Of a stretch of DNA of 64,000 bases, positions 9,527 through 18,195 are shown piece by piece. Both the position numbers and the translations under genes were made by a program. The stretch comes from Flavobacteriales bacterium (lineage in GTDB: Bacteria; Bacteroidota; Bacteroidia; Flavobacteriales_D; Sanyastnellaceae), in assembly GCA_016722445.1 (NCBI GenBank), contig JADKIZ010000013.1, positions 1 through 64,000 of the forward strand. The letters run 5' to 3'. Numbering within the stretch: the stretch's first letter is position 1; the number at the start of each line of letters is the position of its first letter. The notes under the pieces were generated by a model. It was not told the DNA's origin, ran no database searches, and worked only from the letters and a program-made list of their open reading frames with translations.

Positions 9527-10717
9527 TTGCGTCTAGCAGAGGGCAAAGAATGTCTCACCGTATTGGACTTCGTTGGCAACGCCAGACCAGAATATGATTT
9601 TGAAGGTAAGTTCAGGGCCCTGGTTGGAAAAACCAACACCTCCACACAAAAAGAAATAGAAGATGACTTTCCACATTTGCCATTGGGATGTTCCATCATC
9701 TTAGAGAAAAAAGCCAAAGAATTCATATTGGATAACGTTCGCAAGGCGACATCCTTGAATAGGAACCAGCTTATCAACAAAATCCGAAATTTTAAGCACC
9801 AAACACACCTTCCACTCACATTAAAAAACTTCACCAACTTTTATCACATACCCCTTCAGTTGATCTACAAAAGAAACAACTGGACGCGACTATGCGCATT
9901 AGCAGAACAAATTGATGATTACCCAACGATCAATGAAGAAGAAATTTATCGTGCGATCAGTAAGTGGCTGTCTTGCCATTCCCAATCCTATTTTCAATTT
10001 ATTCTATCACTGGCAACAAAGAATTTTCAGATCATCTACGACCAACTTACCGAAGAAGAAAAGGCCATGTGTTTAATGTTGCATTATGATGTTTGGCAGA
10101 CACCAGGCAACTACGACACCCTAGAAGCGAGTATCCAAGCCATTGGTCGAAATACCAAACTATATTATGAAATTGTAGATTTGATGGAAATTCTGCTCGA
10201 TAGAATTGATTACATAGAGCGGCCAATCCAGTTGCCATATAAACAGCCATTGAAAGTACACAGCAGATATACACGAGATCAAATACTATCCGCATTCGAT
10301 TTTTATTCATTTGACAATAAAGCGAGCATCCGAGAAGGTGTGGCTTATTCAAAAGAAAAAAACACTGAACTCCTATTTATCACTCTAAACAAATCCGAAA
10401 AGGACTTTTCTCCATCCACATTATATGATGACTTTGCTATAAGTGAAACATTGTTTCATTGGCAATCACAAAATGCAGTAAGTCCAAATAAAGGCAAAGG
10501 ACTTTCATACATCAATCATCAGTTTGAAGGCAAAAAGATCCTATTGTTTATCCGAGAAAAGAATGAAGACGAATATGGAAATACAATGGCATTTGTATTC
10601 ATAGGAGAAGGAAATCTATCCGAACACTATGGTTCCAAACCCATGAGCATCAAATGGAACTCAAAGAACCAATGCCATCACATCTGTAAAGATCCAGCGA
10701 AGATGGCAGGTAGGTGA
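9527..10717 (+). CDS. Helicase motif VI plus DUF3427 C-terminal domain
   Basis: This frame opens inside motif VI. Just upstream in the same frame is PTESLTIFLQQLGRGLR, so real coding starts near 9488 and not at the TTG at 9527. EGKECLTVLDFVGNARPEYD closes the helicase. The rest (about 300 residues) is a DUF3427-type region, including NYDTLEASIQAIGRN, SRYTRDQILSAFDFYSF and REGVAYSKEKNTELLFITLN. It ends normally at 10717 with the stop after MAGR. In family members this domain closes the polypeptide, so the C-terminus is complete. The function of DUF3427 itself is not established. Confidence 0.75.
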   Translation: MRLAEGKECLTVLDFVGNARPEYDFEGKFRALVGKTNTSTQKEIEDDFPHLPLGCSIILEKKAKEFILDNVRKATSLNRNQLINKIRNFKHQTHLPLTLKNFTNFYHIPLQLIYKRNNWTRLCALAEQIDDYPTINEEEIYRAISKWLSCHSQSYFQFILSLATKNFQIIYDQLTEEEKAMCLMLHYDVWQTPGNYDTLEASIQAIGRNTKLYYEIVDLMEILLDRIDYIERPIQLPYKQPLKVHSRYTRDQILSAFDFYSFDNKASIREGVAYSKEKNTELLFITLNKSEKDFSPSTLYDDFAISETLFHWQSQNAVSPNKGKGLSYINHQFEGKKILLFIREKNEDEYGNTMAFVFIGEGNLSEHYGSKPMSIKWNSKNQCHHICKDPAKMAGR

Positions 10718-10818
10718 ATATTCTCAATGTTTGAAACCGAGCTAAATTATCTCATAGAAAGTTTTTTATTTGGGTCAAAACACAGTTCATAATAACGACC
10801 TGGTTTTTCGAGGCAGCT

Positions 10819-11328
10819 CTATCTTCTTCTATTCGCCGTTTTCTCGCCAACCACCGGGTTAAATTGTGTCAGCGCTAATCCCAATTTGCTTTCAATATTC
10901 TGGGCATATTTTGAGGCTTCATCATTTGTTTTAAATCTCATAAGTACGACTCTTTTCCTATGTGTTTCATTCAATAAACAAACATCATAAAAGTCATCCA
11001 GATCTGTGGTTGACTGATTTGATCTACTATACATTGTATATCCGCTTCTGCTTTTCAAAATAGCCAAATAGGGCATGTCTTCCAAACCATACCACTGCCC
11101 GCGTTTTAAGCCGAAAAAGCTCGTATATTCCCTGTACTTCCTATTTGTAATATCTATTTCTGTTCCATATGAACTGGTCCAGATAAAAAGCCCTACCAGA
11201 ACGAATCCAGCGGCAACAAGTGAGCTCTCAGCAACGACCAACAATGATCCTAATGCGAGAATAACTCCAATAATTAATACTGGTATTGGAAATGGGTTGC
11301 CGATTTTATTTTTAAGTATTTCAGGCAT
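10819..11328 (-). CDS. Two-helix membrane protein of unknown function
   Basis: A 169-residue protein, MPEILKNKIGNPFPIPV at the start. Two adjacent membrane segments lie at about 14-32 and 35-52 (IPVLIIGVILALGSLLVVA, then SLVAAGFVLVGLFIWTSS). The rest is soluble and carries YREYTSFFGLKRGQWYGLED and a C-terminal stretch with many charged residues, ending in KTANRRR. The layout resembles small PH-like membrane proteins, in which a two-helix anchor holds a cytoplasmic beta domain, but no family is recognised. It is the first gene of an AT-rich minus-strand run and probably has its own promoter. Confidence 0.6.
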   Translation of the reverse strand: MPEILKNKIGNPFPIPVLIIGVILALGSLLVVAESSLVAAGFVLVGLFIWTSSYGTEIDITNRKYREYTSFFGLKRGQWYGLEDMPYLAILKSRSGYTMYSRSNQSTTDLDDFYDVCLLNETHRKRVVLMRFKTNDEASKYAQNIESKLGLALTQFNPVVGEKTANRRR

Positions 11329-11503
11329 GAGGGTTGGGTTGTTGTTCAGCCAACTTCTTCACGATTTGGTTTCTGTGAATATTGACTTTTTCATTTTGTA
11401 CGGAATTTATTGCATTGTTCGATTCTATGGATTCAACAACAGCGATTATTAAGAAGCTTTCCACGTTGCATCCAGAAACGAAAACTACTGCACAAGGGAG
11501 GTA

Positions 11504-12571
11504 TTAAAATGGCGTCGTGTCTTTATTCAACATCAACTTGTTCGCATACCTAATAAATCGATTTGAATAGGTCCTCTTAACAACACTCCGATTTAGAATG
11601 TCATCAATTATCAAGTATGCTTTGGTTGGAGGTTTCCATGAAGCAGCAATTTGTGCATTAACTTTTTTCTTTCCATTATTATCGGATACCCCACTTGCCT
11701 GCACGTCAGGATCGACGTATTTAAAATTATTTCCAAAAAATCTGATCCATTCTCTACGTTCACGAATTCTTGGAAAGGTCCTTTCCATCCACCACCAAAA
11801 CAGCCACCTTTTTGGATTATTATCCGCAATTCGCCTAACTCGCTTCAAGCCCCGCCACCATCGCATAATTTTGTACTCTTGATTTACCAAATCGAACAGA
11901 TTGAGATATTTGTAGCAATAGCTTCGCATGATTTGTTCGAAGTCGGTATTGTAGTTTTCCTTGCAATCTAGAATGTGCTTTTCATCTGTTGCTAGCGTTC
12001 CGGAATTGTTGTCTTGTATAGTCTTTGCTTTCGCCATGACCTCTTTCACCCTGTCTTCACCGAAGATGGTCACAACGCGGGAATTTGCTTCTACTTCTTT
12101 CCTTGATATAGCTCCACTTTCAGTCAAATAAATCCATTCAACAATTGGGTTTTCTATATCCAAAGAGTTCATGTTTATGAATTCCTTTGTAATCTCTGCC
12201 TTGCGTGTTAAACTAAATGAACGCAGTGAAAACAAATACGCCAAAAAGGCTACTAGGGCTGCAAATACCGCGATTTGCGTAGTAGTTGAAGTCCAAAAAT
12301 CTCCATCCTCTTCTTTAAGAAGTACTACTACTGAAGGAATAGATTTATTGGATAATACGTTCAAGCTATCCGAAGAATAAATTTTTGCAAGCTCCTCCAA
12401 TGCCATAATGCTATCTGTCGCGTGAAGCACTCTGAAGCCACTTTTTGCCACCTTTTGTTGTTCTGTTAAAGTTTTAATCCTACTACACGAACTCATTATA
12501 AATAAAACTGAAGAGAACATTAATAAGGAGATAAACCTGCCATTTGATCTAAAAACTTCTATTCCGTTCAT
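11504..12571 (-). CDS. Predicted lipoprotein with one internal membrane helix, unknown function
   Basis: A 355-residue protein. The N-terminus MNGIEVFRSNGRFISLLM runs into a hydrophobic stretch and a lipobox FIMSSC (Cys at about 29), so it is probably a lipoprotein. A short extracytoplasmic segment (about 30-105) is followed by one membrane helix (TQIAVFAALVAFLAYLFSL, about 118-136). After it come about 215 residues rich in Trp, Arg and aromatics (YCYKYLNLFDLVNQEYKIMR, WWRGLKRVRRIADNNP, WLFWWWMERTFPRIRERR). The C-terminal part resembles cytoplasmic helical domains found after membrane anchors, which makes a true lipoprotein topology odd. No family is recognised. It sits alone in an AT-rich region. 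Confidence 0.6.
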   Translation of the reverse strand: MNGIEVFRSNGRFISLLMFSSVLFIMSSCSRIKTLTEQQKVAKSGFRVLHATDSIMALEELAKIYSSDSLNVLSNKSIPSVVVLLKEEDGDFWTSTTTQIAVFAALVAFLAYLFSLRSFSLTRKAEITKEFINMNSLDIENPIVEWIYLTESGAISRKEVEANSRVVTIFGEDRVKEVMAKAKTIQDNNSGTLATDEKHILDCKENYNTDFEQIMRSYCYKYLNLFDLVNQEYKIMRWWRGLKRVRRIADNNPKRWLFWWWMERTFPRIRERREWIRFFGNNFKYVDPDVQASGVSDNNGKKKVNAQIAASWKPPTKAYLIIDDILNRSVVKRTYSNRFIRYANKLMLNKDTTPF

Positions 12572-12690
12572 ATTCGGGTCATTAGTTTACTACAATATAT
12601 TGATTAAATTTCAATGGATGCTTCAACAAATTTATGGTGTCTGGCATAGCTTTATTCCATAATCATTGAAAAATTGACATTTAAATCTCT

Positions 12691-13059
12691 TCATTCGAAA
12701 CTTGGCGCGCAGCCCAAATTTTCATTATAAGGTTGAATATATTCCCAAAATGCTTTACCAGCGCTATTTAGATAGTTCATTGAATAATTAAGCTTTGTAT
12801 TGGAGCCAACCTGATAAATGTACTCCGCACAATTAGAGGAATATTCCTTTTTGAAACAAACAATAGCAAAATAAAGTGTTTTATAGTCTACTGCTATTTG
12901 ATAAAACGTCACCTTGGAGATAGCTTCACTGGTATAACTTGAGTAAGTTGTTCCATATCCACCTTCCTCTTTAACATAATCCATTACTTCCTCACAAGTT
13001 TGAGATTTTAATACTGTTGTCGTCAGTGATATGACGAGAAATAAGATTATTGTTTTCAT
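12691..13059 (-). CDS. Small secreted protein resembling the KTSC domain
   Basis: ATG 13059 gives MKTIILFLVISLTTTVLKSQ, a good signal peptide; the longer frame from TTG 13083 adds only eight residues. The mature part of about 100 residues holds EAISKVTFYQIAVDYKTLYF, then EYIYQVGSNTKLNYSMNY and LNSAGKAFWEYIQPY. This follows the KTSC pattern (SxxI..V.YD....L.V.F, then Y.Y..V, then S.GK.fw..I). KTSC domains are small folds of unclear function. Four Cys suggest disulfides outside the cytoplasm. It stands alone in the AT-rich island. Confidence 0.55.
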   Translation of the reverse strand: MKTIILFLVISLTTTVLKSQTCEEVMDYVKEEGGYGTTYSSYTSEAISKVTFYQIAVDYKTLYFAIVCFKKEYSSNCAEYIYQVGSNTKLNYSMNYLNSAGKAFWEYIQPYNENLGCAPSFE

Positions 13060-13239
13060 TGACTTGAATTTTCTTTCTTTCAATTTACGCTTGGATTCAG
13101 CATGATTTTATTCAGCACAAGAGAAACTATTCTTGATTTTTGAATGCCGTGATATTTACAAAATATTGGAATATGAATAACCACCTATTGTCATTAAGCT
13201 AATCAATGTTTGGATTCAACAGTTAATGATATAAGTTGG

Positions 13240-13598
13240 TCATTTTTCCCTTTCATATCGGTTCGCTTTTGAATTCTGAATTACCAAATACTGGTCATCA
13301 CATTTCATTATCTTACACCAATCCCAGCGCTTGTCATCTTTAAAAAAAATGATACTATCCCCATTGATCTCATACTTCCGAGAACCGTGTATTCTATGCT
13401 CATGCCTTTGTAGTTTATTGACATCCAATTCTTATCTTCTTCAAGAATGAGTTCAAATAAATGGTGTGAACCTGACTCAGAGATTTCAGTTTTTAACCAC
13501 TTACCAAGTATTCTATGTTCTAGTTTACTCTGATTGCAAGAACAAATAATGCCAAGTAAAACAATTATAAAAACACTTTTTGGTTTCATTTTATTCAT
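13240..13598 (-). CDS. Small lipocalin-like lipoprotein, one frameshift near 13390
   Basis: The N-terminus MNKMKPKSVFIIVLLGIICS ends in lipobox IICSC, giving a lipoprotein. Then RILGKWLKTEISESGSHHLF and LILEEDKNWMSINYKGMSIE resemble the first strands of lipocalin-like DUF folds. The frame breaks at GMSIE, where one A has probably been lost in the GAATA region near 13390. The other frame continues IHGSRKYEINGDSIIFF, KDDKRWDWCKIMKCDDQYLV and ends NRYEREK at 13240. The joined protein has about 119 residues. The shape GKW...F...Y.I.GD.I.F...W.I....d.yLvi is a common small beta-barrel in Bacteroidota lipoproteins. The ligand is unknown. Confidence 0.55.
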
Positions 13599-13851
13599 TT
13601 TAAACTTGCCTACTCTATTTTTTGGTTTTCAACTTACCCATTTAGAGCTTTTATCTCATTATTGACTAAAAAAATTAAACAACATCACAAGCAATTCAAA
13701 TTTCGGCTTGCTGCTCCAAGATGTTTGCGATCTTTTCATATATCATTGATGCGAAGAACCGCATTTTAATTAAACACAATAATGCTTTTACACTGTAGAA
13801 CCGCTATTTTTTTTCAGGTACGGTTATAGGCTGGTATTTCTTTTCGCATAA

Positions 13852-14319
13852 CTAATCGACAGGGGTTGCCGCTCTTATTTCAACATTGAAATTTTTCATT
13901 GCTTGAGGCGGGTTAACCTTCAATTCAAAAGTATTTGTTGAATTTGGATTGTAAAACTCATAAATTACGTATTCCCTCGTTTCAATTTTCGTTTTTGTTT
14001 GAGAAAAATAAGTAACTGATAAGACAACGTCTTTGAATTTCGCAATTGTAGCCGAGTTTTTAATGGTGCCAAAAATTGTAGCACCATCAGGAGCATATTC
14101 TGCATCTCTGAAAAGTCCTGCTTGTCTAACCAACTTTTTATCTTGGCGCATTTTTGATTCTACACTCAAGTATATTAAAGGAGTCATTTTCTCCGAAGAT
14201 ACTAATTCCATCCTCAATTCATCAGGTGTTTTCTTTCGATCGGTAAATGGTGTTCCTGACCCATTGCAACTCGCGAATAATGCCCAGGATACAATTATTA
14301 ATAGGTTGCAAATTTTCAT
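13852..14319 (-). CDS. Lipoprotein with FxLYD-like beta domain
   Basis: A 155-residue protein with signal peptide MKICNLLIIVSWALFASCNG and lipobox FASC (Cys at 18), so it is a membrane-anchored lipoprotein. The second half, GTIKNSATIAKFKDVVLSVT, then YFSQTKTKIETREYVIYEFY and PNSTNTFELKVNPPQ, reads as a small Ig-like domain of the FxLYD type (G.i.N....f..v.l.v.......). These domains are found on many secreted proteins without known catalytic role. It is the last of the AT-rich minus-strand genes and has no operon partner. Confidence 0.6.
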   Translation of the reverse strand: MKICNLLIIVSWALFASCNGSGTPFTDRKKTPDELRMELVSSEKMTPLIYLSVESKMRQDKKLVRQAGLFRDAEYAPDGATIFGTIKNSATIAKFKDVVLSVTYFSQTKTKIETREYVIYEFYNPNSTNTFELKVNPPQAMKNFNVEIRAATPVD

Positions 14320-14675
14320 TTCAATTTAGATTTAAGTGGTTCAAATTCATAAAACGTTTGATTTGTCAGGACAGGTTTGTATTTCCGGAGGTATTCGCTA
14401 TTAACTTCATTATGTGCACACTCCTCCGCTAAAATAGTCTCCCATCTCCCCACCCCCACCCCATTTTTTCAACTTTCATTATATACCGTTATTCAACCTA
14501 GATTTTAACAATTAAAAACGACCGTGGGTGAAGTAGTATGCCAATAGAACAACACATGATAAACAGGATATACCATTCAACTGGGGACCATCTGCCATAT
14601 ATATAGTATGGATCCGATCCATAACACCCCTTGCCATCCGCCCACTCCTATCTTCCCGCTCCAATCACAACACCG
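14320..14675. promoter_or_regulatory. Divergent intergenic region with palindrome TATGGAT-CCG-ATCCATA
   Basis: No gene is seen in these 356 nt between the minus-strand lipoprotein and the plus-strand pair at 14676. A perfect 7-bp inverted repeat with 3-nt centre, TATGGATCCGATCCATA, lies at 14607-14623, 53 nt ahead of the ATG at 14676. It is a candidate operator. A TATATATA tract precedes it. Confidence 0.4.
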
Positions 14676-14915
14676 ATGACACAAAACGAAGCGCGCCACC
14701 TGGTAGTGGAATTGATCAGGGAACATGACATCAAGGATGAAGTTCTTGTGGGGCTATTTCTGGGGCGGGTGAAACGCGAGGTTTGGGACAGGCACGGCGG
14801 CGTTGATACCAAACTGGAAGAACGTCTTACGCCCGATTTTGTCGCCGATTTTCTGGATGCGTCCGTCAATTCGCTGGCGGGTGAAGTCGTTGCTGTCAGA
14901 AGTAAACAGAACTAA
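14676..14915 (+). CDS. Small protein of unknown function, first of a pair
   Basis: A 79-residue acidic, helical protein: MTQNEARHLVVELIREHDIK, then DEVLVGLFLGRVKREVWDRH and TPDFVADFLDASVNSLAGEV. ATG 14676 was preferred to the TTG at 14631, whose extra 15 codons are Pro/Ser-rich and not helix-like. No motif is recognised. Base composition is clearly GC-richer than the AT-rich genes on its left and matches the next gene, whose ATG is 19 nt after this stop, so they are probably co-transcribed. Confidence 0.5.
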   Translation: MTQNEARHLVVELIREHDIKDEVLVGLFLGRVKREVWDRHGGVDTKLEERLTPDFVADFLDASVNSLAGEVVAVRSKQN

Positions 14916-14933
14916 GTCCTCTCTTATATATAT

Positions 14934-16457
14934 ATGGCCATCCTCGAACAGATCATCGCTCACCTGGATCCTTATGAAAGAAATGAATTTTTAGCGTATG
15001 TGGAGCGACATCCTCGTAATGCGCGTGAACAGGAAATCGTTAGACTGCTTTTGCAGAATAATCCGCCTGATCCTGCTGAACTGAAGGAGTTGCTCTATCC
15101 TTCGGAGGGCAAAGGACCGAACCACAAACGGGATGCCTACAATGGACTGCGCAAACAGGCGCTCAATAAGTTGTTCCAATGGATCATGATCTATCGCATG
15201 GACTCCGACCATTCGCCGGATGGCCGGATCTATTCGCTCATCACTGTGGGTCGCCTGATGTTGGAACGCAATGCTGTTGATTCTTGCGCCTTTCTTTTGC
15301 AGCAGGCAGAAAAACTGGCGACGCTGAGCCGACAGTATGAAGTGTTGGAATCGATCTATTCTTACCTGATCGCACATAGCGTAGAAATGGACCTGAACGT
15401 GAAGGAGGTGATCAGCAATTGGGAATCGAACCGAAAACGTTATGACCGCATTTGTTTCTTGCAACGGGTGTACGCGCTGAAACGTCAAAGTGTGCGCAAT
15501 GCCATGAAGCTTGGTAAGGCCCTCAATCCGGAAATCAGCATCAAAAGCATTTTCAAAGAGGTGGTCGTGAGTCATGATGATGCGAATGATCCGGCGTTCA
15601 TGCATATGCTATGCCGGATCGTGCGCACGGGGCTAAGCTCGGGTAAGGACTACACGGCTTTCGAAAGGTTCGTGACGAAAATTTACACGCGATTCAAATC
15701 AAAGGGGATGCTCACGCTGCACGATAAAGAATTCGAATTGGGCTTCTTATATATGTGTGCGCATGCGGCATACCGCAATCGAAAATTTGCATTGGCTGAA
15801 CAGTATTGTGAGATGATCGGTAACATGTTGGGCGAACGTGGCGCGCGTCAGCATCTGATATTTCCAAAGTACGCTGCCGTGCGCGCCGGTGTCGCTGCAT
15901 TAACTGGTCGCAATGCCGAAGCCATCAAACTGATGGAGTCGGCCCTGGAGCACCGTGTCGATACAACTGAAATCTCCGAATGGCTGAACAACCAGCTCAA
16001 CTTGGCCGTCTATTATTTCCAAGCCGATAATTTCCGCAAATCCAACCGCACCCTCCAACAGATCGAAGGCGAACATGACTACCTCGTGAATGAAATGGGC
16101 CTCGAATGGTGCTTTAAGAAAAACATGATCGAATTGATTGTGCAATGCGAACTGGGCAATGAAGACATCGCCCTTAAATCCTGCGACCGCATCAAACTCC
16201 TCTACGGTGAAATGTTGGGACAGTCGATGTACAAGCGCGTCGGTATTTTTCTGGAATTCATCCGCCACATGATCAAGGATCCGAACATCGTCACCACACC
16301 CGAATTTCTCGCGGATGTCAAAAACGCACAACTCGCCTGGCCGGGATACAAAGAAGATGTTCAAGCGATCACGTTCTTCTGTTGGTTGAGGAGCAAGATG
16401 GCGCAGAAGTCATATTATGAGGTGCTGTTGGAGAGGTTGAAGGAAGGGGTTCTTTGA
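14934..16457 (+). CDS. Alpha-helical TPR-like repeat protein of unknown function
   Basis: A 507-residue cytosolic protein with no signal peptide. It is almost entirely helical, with TPR-like helix pairs: LLQQAEKLATLSRQYEVLES (about 122-141), FLYMCAHAAYRNRKFALAEQ (about 266-285), AGVAALTGRNAEAIKLMESA (about 320-339) and LAVYYFQADNFRKSNRTLQQ (about 355-374). Such solenoids bind peptides or partner proteins. It begins MAILEQIIAHLDPYERNEFL 19 nt after the small upstream gene, without a Shine-Dalgarno site. GC content is higher than the surroundings. No enzyme motif is visible and no name can be assigned; it may be a lineage-specific protein. Confidence 0.75.
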   Translation: MAILEQIIAHLDPYERNEFLAYVERHPRNAREQEIVRLLLQNNPPDPAELKELLYPSEGKGPNHKRDAYNGLRKQALNKLFQWIMIYRMDSDHSPDGRIYSLITVGRLMLERNAVDSCAFLLQQAEKLATLSRQYEVLESIYSYLIAHSVEMDLNVKEVISNWESNRKRYDRICFLQRVYALKRQSVRNAMKLGKALNPEISIKSIFKEVVVSHDDANDPAFMHMLCRIVRTGLSSGKDYTAFERFVTKIYTRFKSKGMLTLHDKEFELGFLYMCAHAAYRNRKFALAEQYCEMIGNMLGERGARQHLIFPKYAAVRAGVAALTGRNAEAIKLMESALEHRVDTTEISEWLNNQLNLAVYYFQADNFRKSNRTLQQIEGEHDYLVNEMGLEWCFKKNMIELIVQCELGNEDIALKSCDRIKLLYGEMLGQSMYKRVGIFLEFIRHMIKDPNIVTTPEFLADVKNAQLAWPGYKEDVQAITFFCWLRSKMAQKSYYEVLLERLKEGVL

Positions 16458-16680
16458 CTTTAGTTCAAAGTTTAAGGTTCAATGTTCAAGGTTGGCAGAG
16501 AGATTGGGGTTGTGGGAGAAGTAATGATCGCCTGAAGATTTAAAATTTAAAATTTAAGATTTAAGATTGGCAGAGGGGGTGTTGCTGTTGATGGAGAAAT
16601 GATCGCCTATCCATCATAATTCAGAATTCAGAATTCATAATTCATAATTCATAATTCAAATCCATAATTTTAAAAAAAAT
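16458..16680. repeat. Intergenic repeat block (GATTTAA words, GATCGCC, CATAATT heptamers)
   Basis: The block holds GTTCAA runs, two GATCGCC words (around 16525 and 16598), GATTTAAAATTTAAAATTTA-type runs followed by GATTGGCAGAGGG, and then CATAATT/CAGAATT heptamers up to 16665. It is the same family as at 24853-25740. Confidence 0.6.
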
Positions 16681-16715
16681 TGGAACAAAATTTACGTATA
16701 CAAAATTTTGTTCCA
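16681..16715 (+). promoter_or_regulatory. Perfect 13-bp palindrome upstream of the XRE regulator
   Basis: TGGAACAAAATTT (16681-16693) and AAATTTTGTTCCA (16703-16715) are exact reverse complements with a 9-nt spacer, ending 36 nt before the XRE start codon. This fits an autoregulatory operator. A run of T follows the right arm at once, so it could also act as a terminator for the upstream unit. Confidence 0.55.
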
Positions 16716-16751
16716 TTTTTTTTTCTATTTTGGTTTCATTCAATTCATCAC

Positions 16752-17309
16752 ATGGTCCGAAAAAAATTAAAAAGACATAGACTGAAAGCATTGCGCACCG
16801 CATTAGGTTGGAAGCAAGAAGATTTTGCTTTGATGTTGAAGATTTCCAGAGGTCAATACGCTAAACTTAAAAATAATAAACAGGGAATTAACGCTGAACT
16901 GGCAAAACGGATCAAACTTATTGAAGAATCAGCACAGCATTTGAATGCCAGGAAACTGCTCCCCCGTTCTGTCAATCCAATTTGGCCTAAGGAATTGTAT
17001 GATCACCTGAAATTGAGAGAAGGCGAACTTGCCATACAAATCATTGACTTGGAGAAATTGATCAAGGGCAGACGTAAAAATGCCCTGATCAAACACAGCC
17101 GCAATGAATTGATTGCTGCTCAACACCACTTTCTTGTTCAAGCGAAAGCACCTCAGTATATGCTGGAGGCATTGTCCCTATTGGTTCATGATGACAAAAA
17201 TGACAACGAATACCACAGCCTGGAAAAAGTCTATTTATATGAGGCCACTTTAGCAGGAAAAAAAGCGGAATTGTCTTATCTCCGGAAAAAATCGCCAACC
17301 GACCCATAA
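16752..17309 (+). CDS. XRE-family HTH protein with coiled C-terminal region
   Basis: ATG 16752 gives a 185-residue protein, MVRKKLKRHRLKALRTALGW. The N-terminal HTH (about 9-60) reads LRTALGWKQEDFALMLKISR, then GQYAKLKNNKQGINAELAKR, a lambda-repressor-like fold. The longer frame from 16680 runs through the palindrome and is unlikely to be translated. The C-terminal half (about 75-185) is helical and charged (LREGELAIQIIDLEKLIKGR, EKVYLYEATLAGKKAELSYL) and may form a coiled coil. A perfect palindrome lies in the leader, suggesting autoregulation. The next genes on the same strand, 387 nt on, are three paralogous coiled-coil proteins that it may control. Confidence 0.75.
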   Translation: MVRKKLKRHRLKALRTALGWKQEDFALMLKISRGQYAKLKNNKQGINAELAKRIKLIEESAQHLNARKLLPRSVNPIWPKELYDHLKLREGELAIQIIDLEKLIKGRRKNALIKHSRNELIAAQHHFLVQAKAPQYMLEALSLLVHDDKNDNEYHSLEKVYLYEATLAGKKAELSYLRKKSPTDP

Positions 17310-17695
17310 CGCGGAAGAAAAAATAGAGCGTTATCTCATCTTTTGTCTTCCAAAATCTCCTGAAGGAGGATCAAAAACGCCTTGACGTAAAAAATTCTTT
17401 TGGATATCTATTTTGTCAAAAACGCGCGTCCAACCGAGCTTCTAAAGAAATCTCGCCGGTAGGCCAAGAATTTTTTTTTCCCATCCCCCAACTACACACT
17501 TTTCGATTTTGGCCATCGAATTTACTCTGTAACCAGCTGTTTTTCAATCGACTTTAAACCTCGTTCAAAAATTTACCTCCATTATCTCATCTACACAACT
17601 ACCCAAAATTGGGTTGAAATGCCCTTTTCGAAAGTTGCTATTTCGCCTCGTTGAAGGACACAAACTAAACCCCCTTCACAAAAAAAATAATTGAT
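17310..17695. other. Intergenic region between XRE gene and coiled-coil genes
   Basis: No gene is seen in 386 nt. It is AT-rich with several T and A runs. ACCCAAAATTGGGT at 17601-17614 is a 6-bp inverted repeat with 2-nt centre, 82 nt ahead of the first coiled-coil gene, and is a possible operator. Confidence 0.35.
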
Positions 17696-18127
17696 ATGAT
17701 TTATCAAACAACAAATCTGGTATCCGTCGCGGGATGCGATGCATACCTACAAGAACTGAATGTAGAACTCAACGATCTCAACATGCGTTTGAGTGGCCTA
17801 CAGTCAAACATGACAACAGACACCACCGTTGCAACATTCCTACCGTTGCAATTGGCTGGAGCGGAAACCAAGCTTGCTTCTAGACAAGCACAGTTGGCCG
17901 CCACAACAGATGAATCTGAGCAACTGGCTCTTGAAATGGAGATCAACAATCTCGAGAGCAAGATCATCAGATTGCAAATGCGCCAGGAAGGACTCACAGG
18001 AGTAAAACAAGTAGACCGACAGTTGGATGTAGCGATGATTCAATATCAAATTGCTGCGACCAACGAATTCATCACGGCACTTGAAACCCGCAAAACCGAA
18101 CTTCAAACTTCAGGCGGCGCCGCATAA
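17696..18127 (+). CDS. Small coiled-coil protein, paralogue 1 of 3
   Basis: A 143-residue protein: MIYQTTNLVSVAGCDAYLQE, then ELNDLNMRLSGLQSNMT, EMEINNLESKIIRLQMRQE and ITALETRKTELQTSGGAA. It is nearly all helical with heptad-like Leu/Ile spacing, has no signal peptide and has a single Cys at 14. It aligns without gaps over its full 143 residues with the next gene. Shared blocks are NLVSV..CD.YLQE, a central motif (I.NLE.K.IRLQ.RQE.L.G) and ALETRKTE. No known family is recognised; structural or phage-tail-like chaperone roles are only guesses. Expression is probably from the 386-nt region upstream, next to the XRE regulator. Confidence 0.7.
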   Translation: MIYQTTNLVSVAGCDAYLQELNVELNDLNMRLSGLQSNMTTDTTVATFLPLQLAGAETKLASRQAQLAATTDESEQLALEMEINNLESKIIRLQMRQEGLTGVKQVDRQLDVAMIQYQIAATNEFITALETRKTELQTSGGAA

Positions 18128-18195
18128 TTCACATCCAATAAATTCTAAAACAAAAAAAAGGTGAATTCATTTTCACCGAAAAAAAGAAAAAAACC

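Larger units (their letters stand above)
7205..10717 (+). pseudogene. Nudix-PLD-SF2 helicase-DUF3427 gene, about seven single-base indels
   Basis: Joined across frames, this reads as one long protein: Nudix domain, phospholipase-D-like nuclease, DEVH superfamily 2 helicase with both lobes, and DUF3427. Indels are needed near 7537 (T run), 8377 (GGG), 8402 (AAAAA), 8735, 9188 (T6), 9272 (T5) and 9486. Each sits at or next to a short homopolymer and each joins conserved sequence to conserved sequence with no residues lost. No internal nonsense substitution is needed. That suggests sequencing error or very recent inactivation over old decay. PLD-helicase-DUF3427 proteins are common in bacterial genomes and often suspected of acting on foreign DNA. 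Whether the Nudix part is really fused or a separate gene cannot be settled, because the join is at a frameshift. The pieces are described separately below. Confidence 0.7.
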
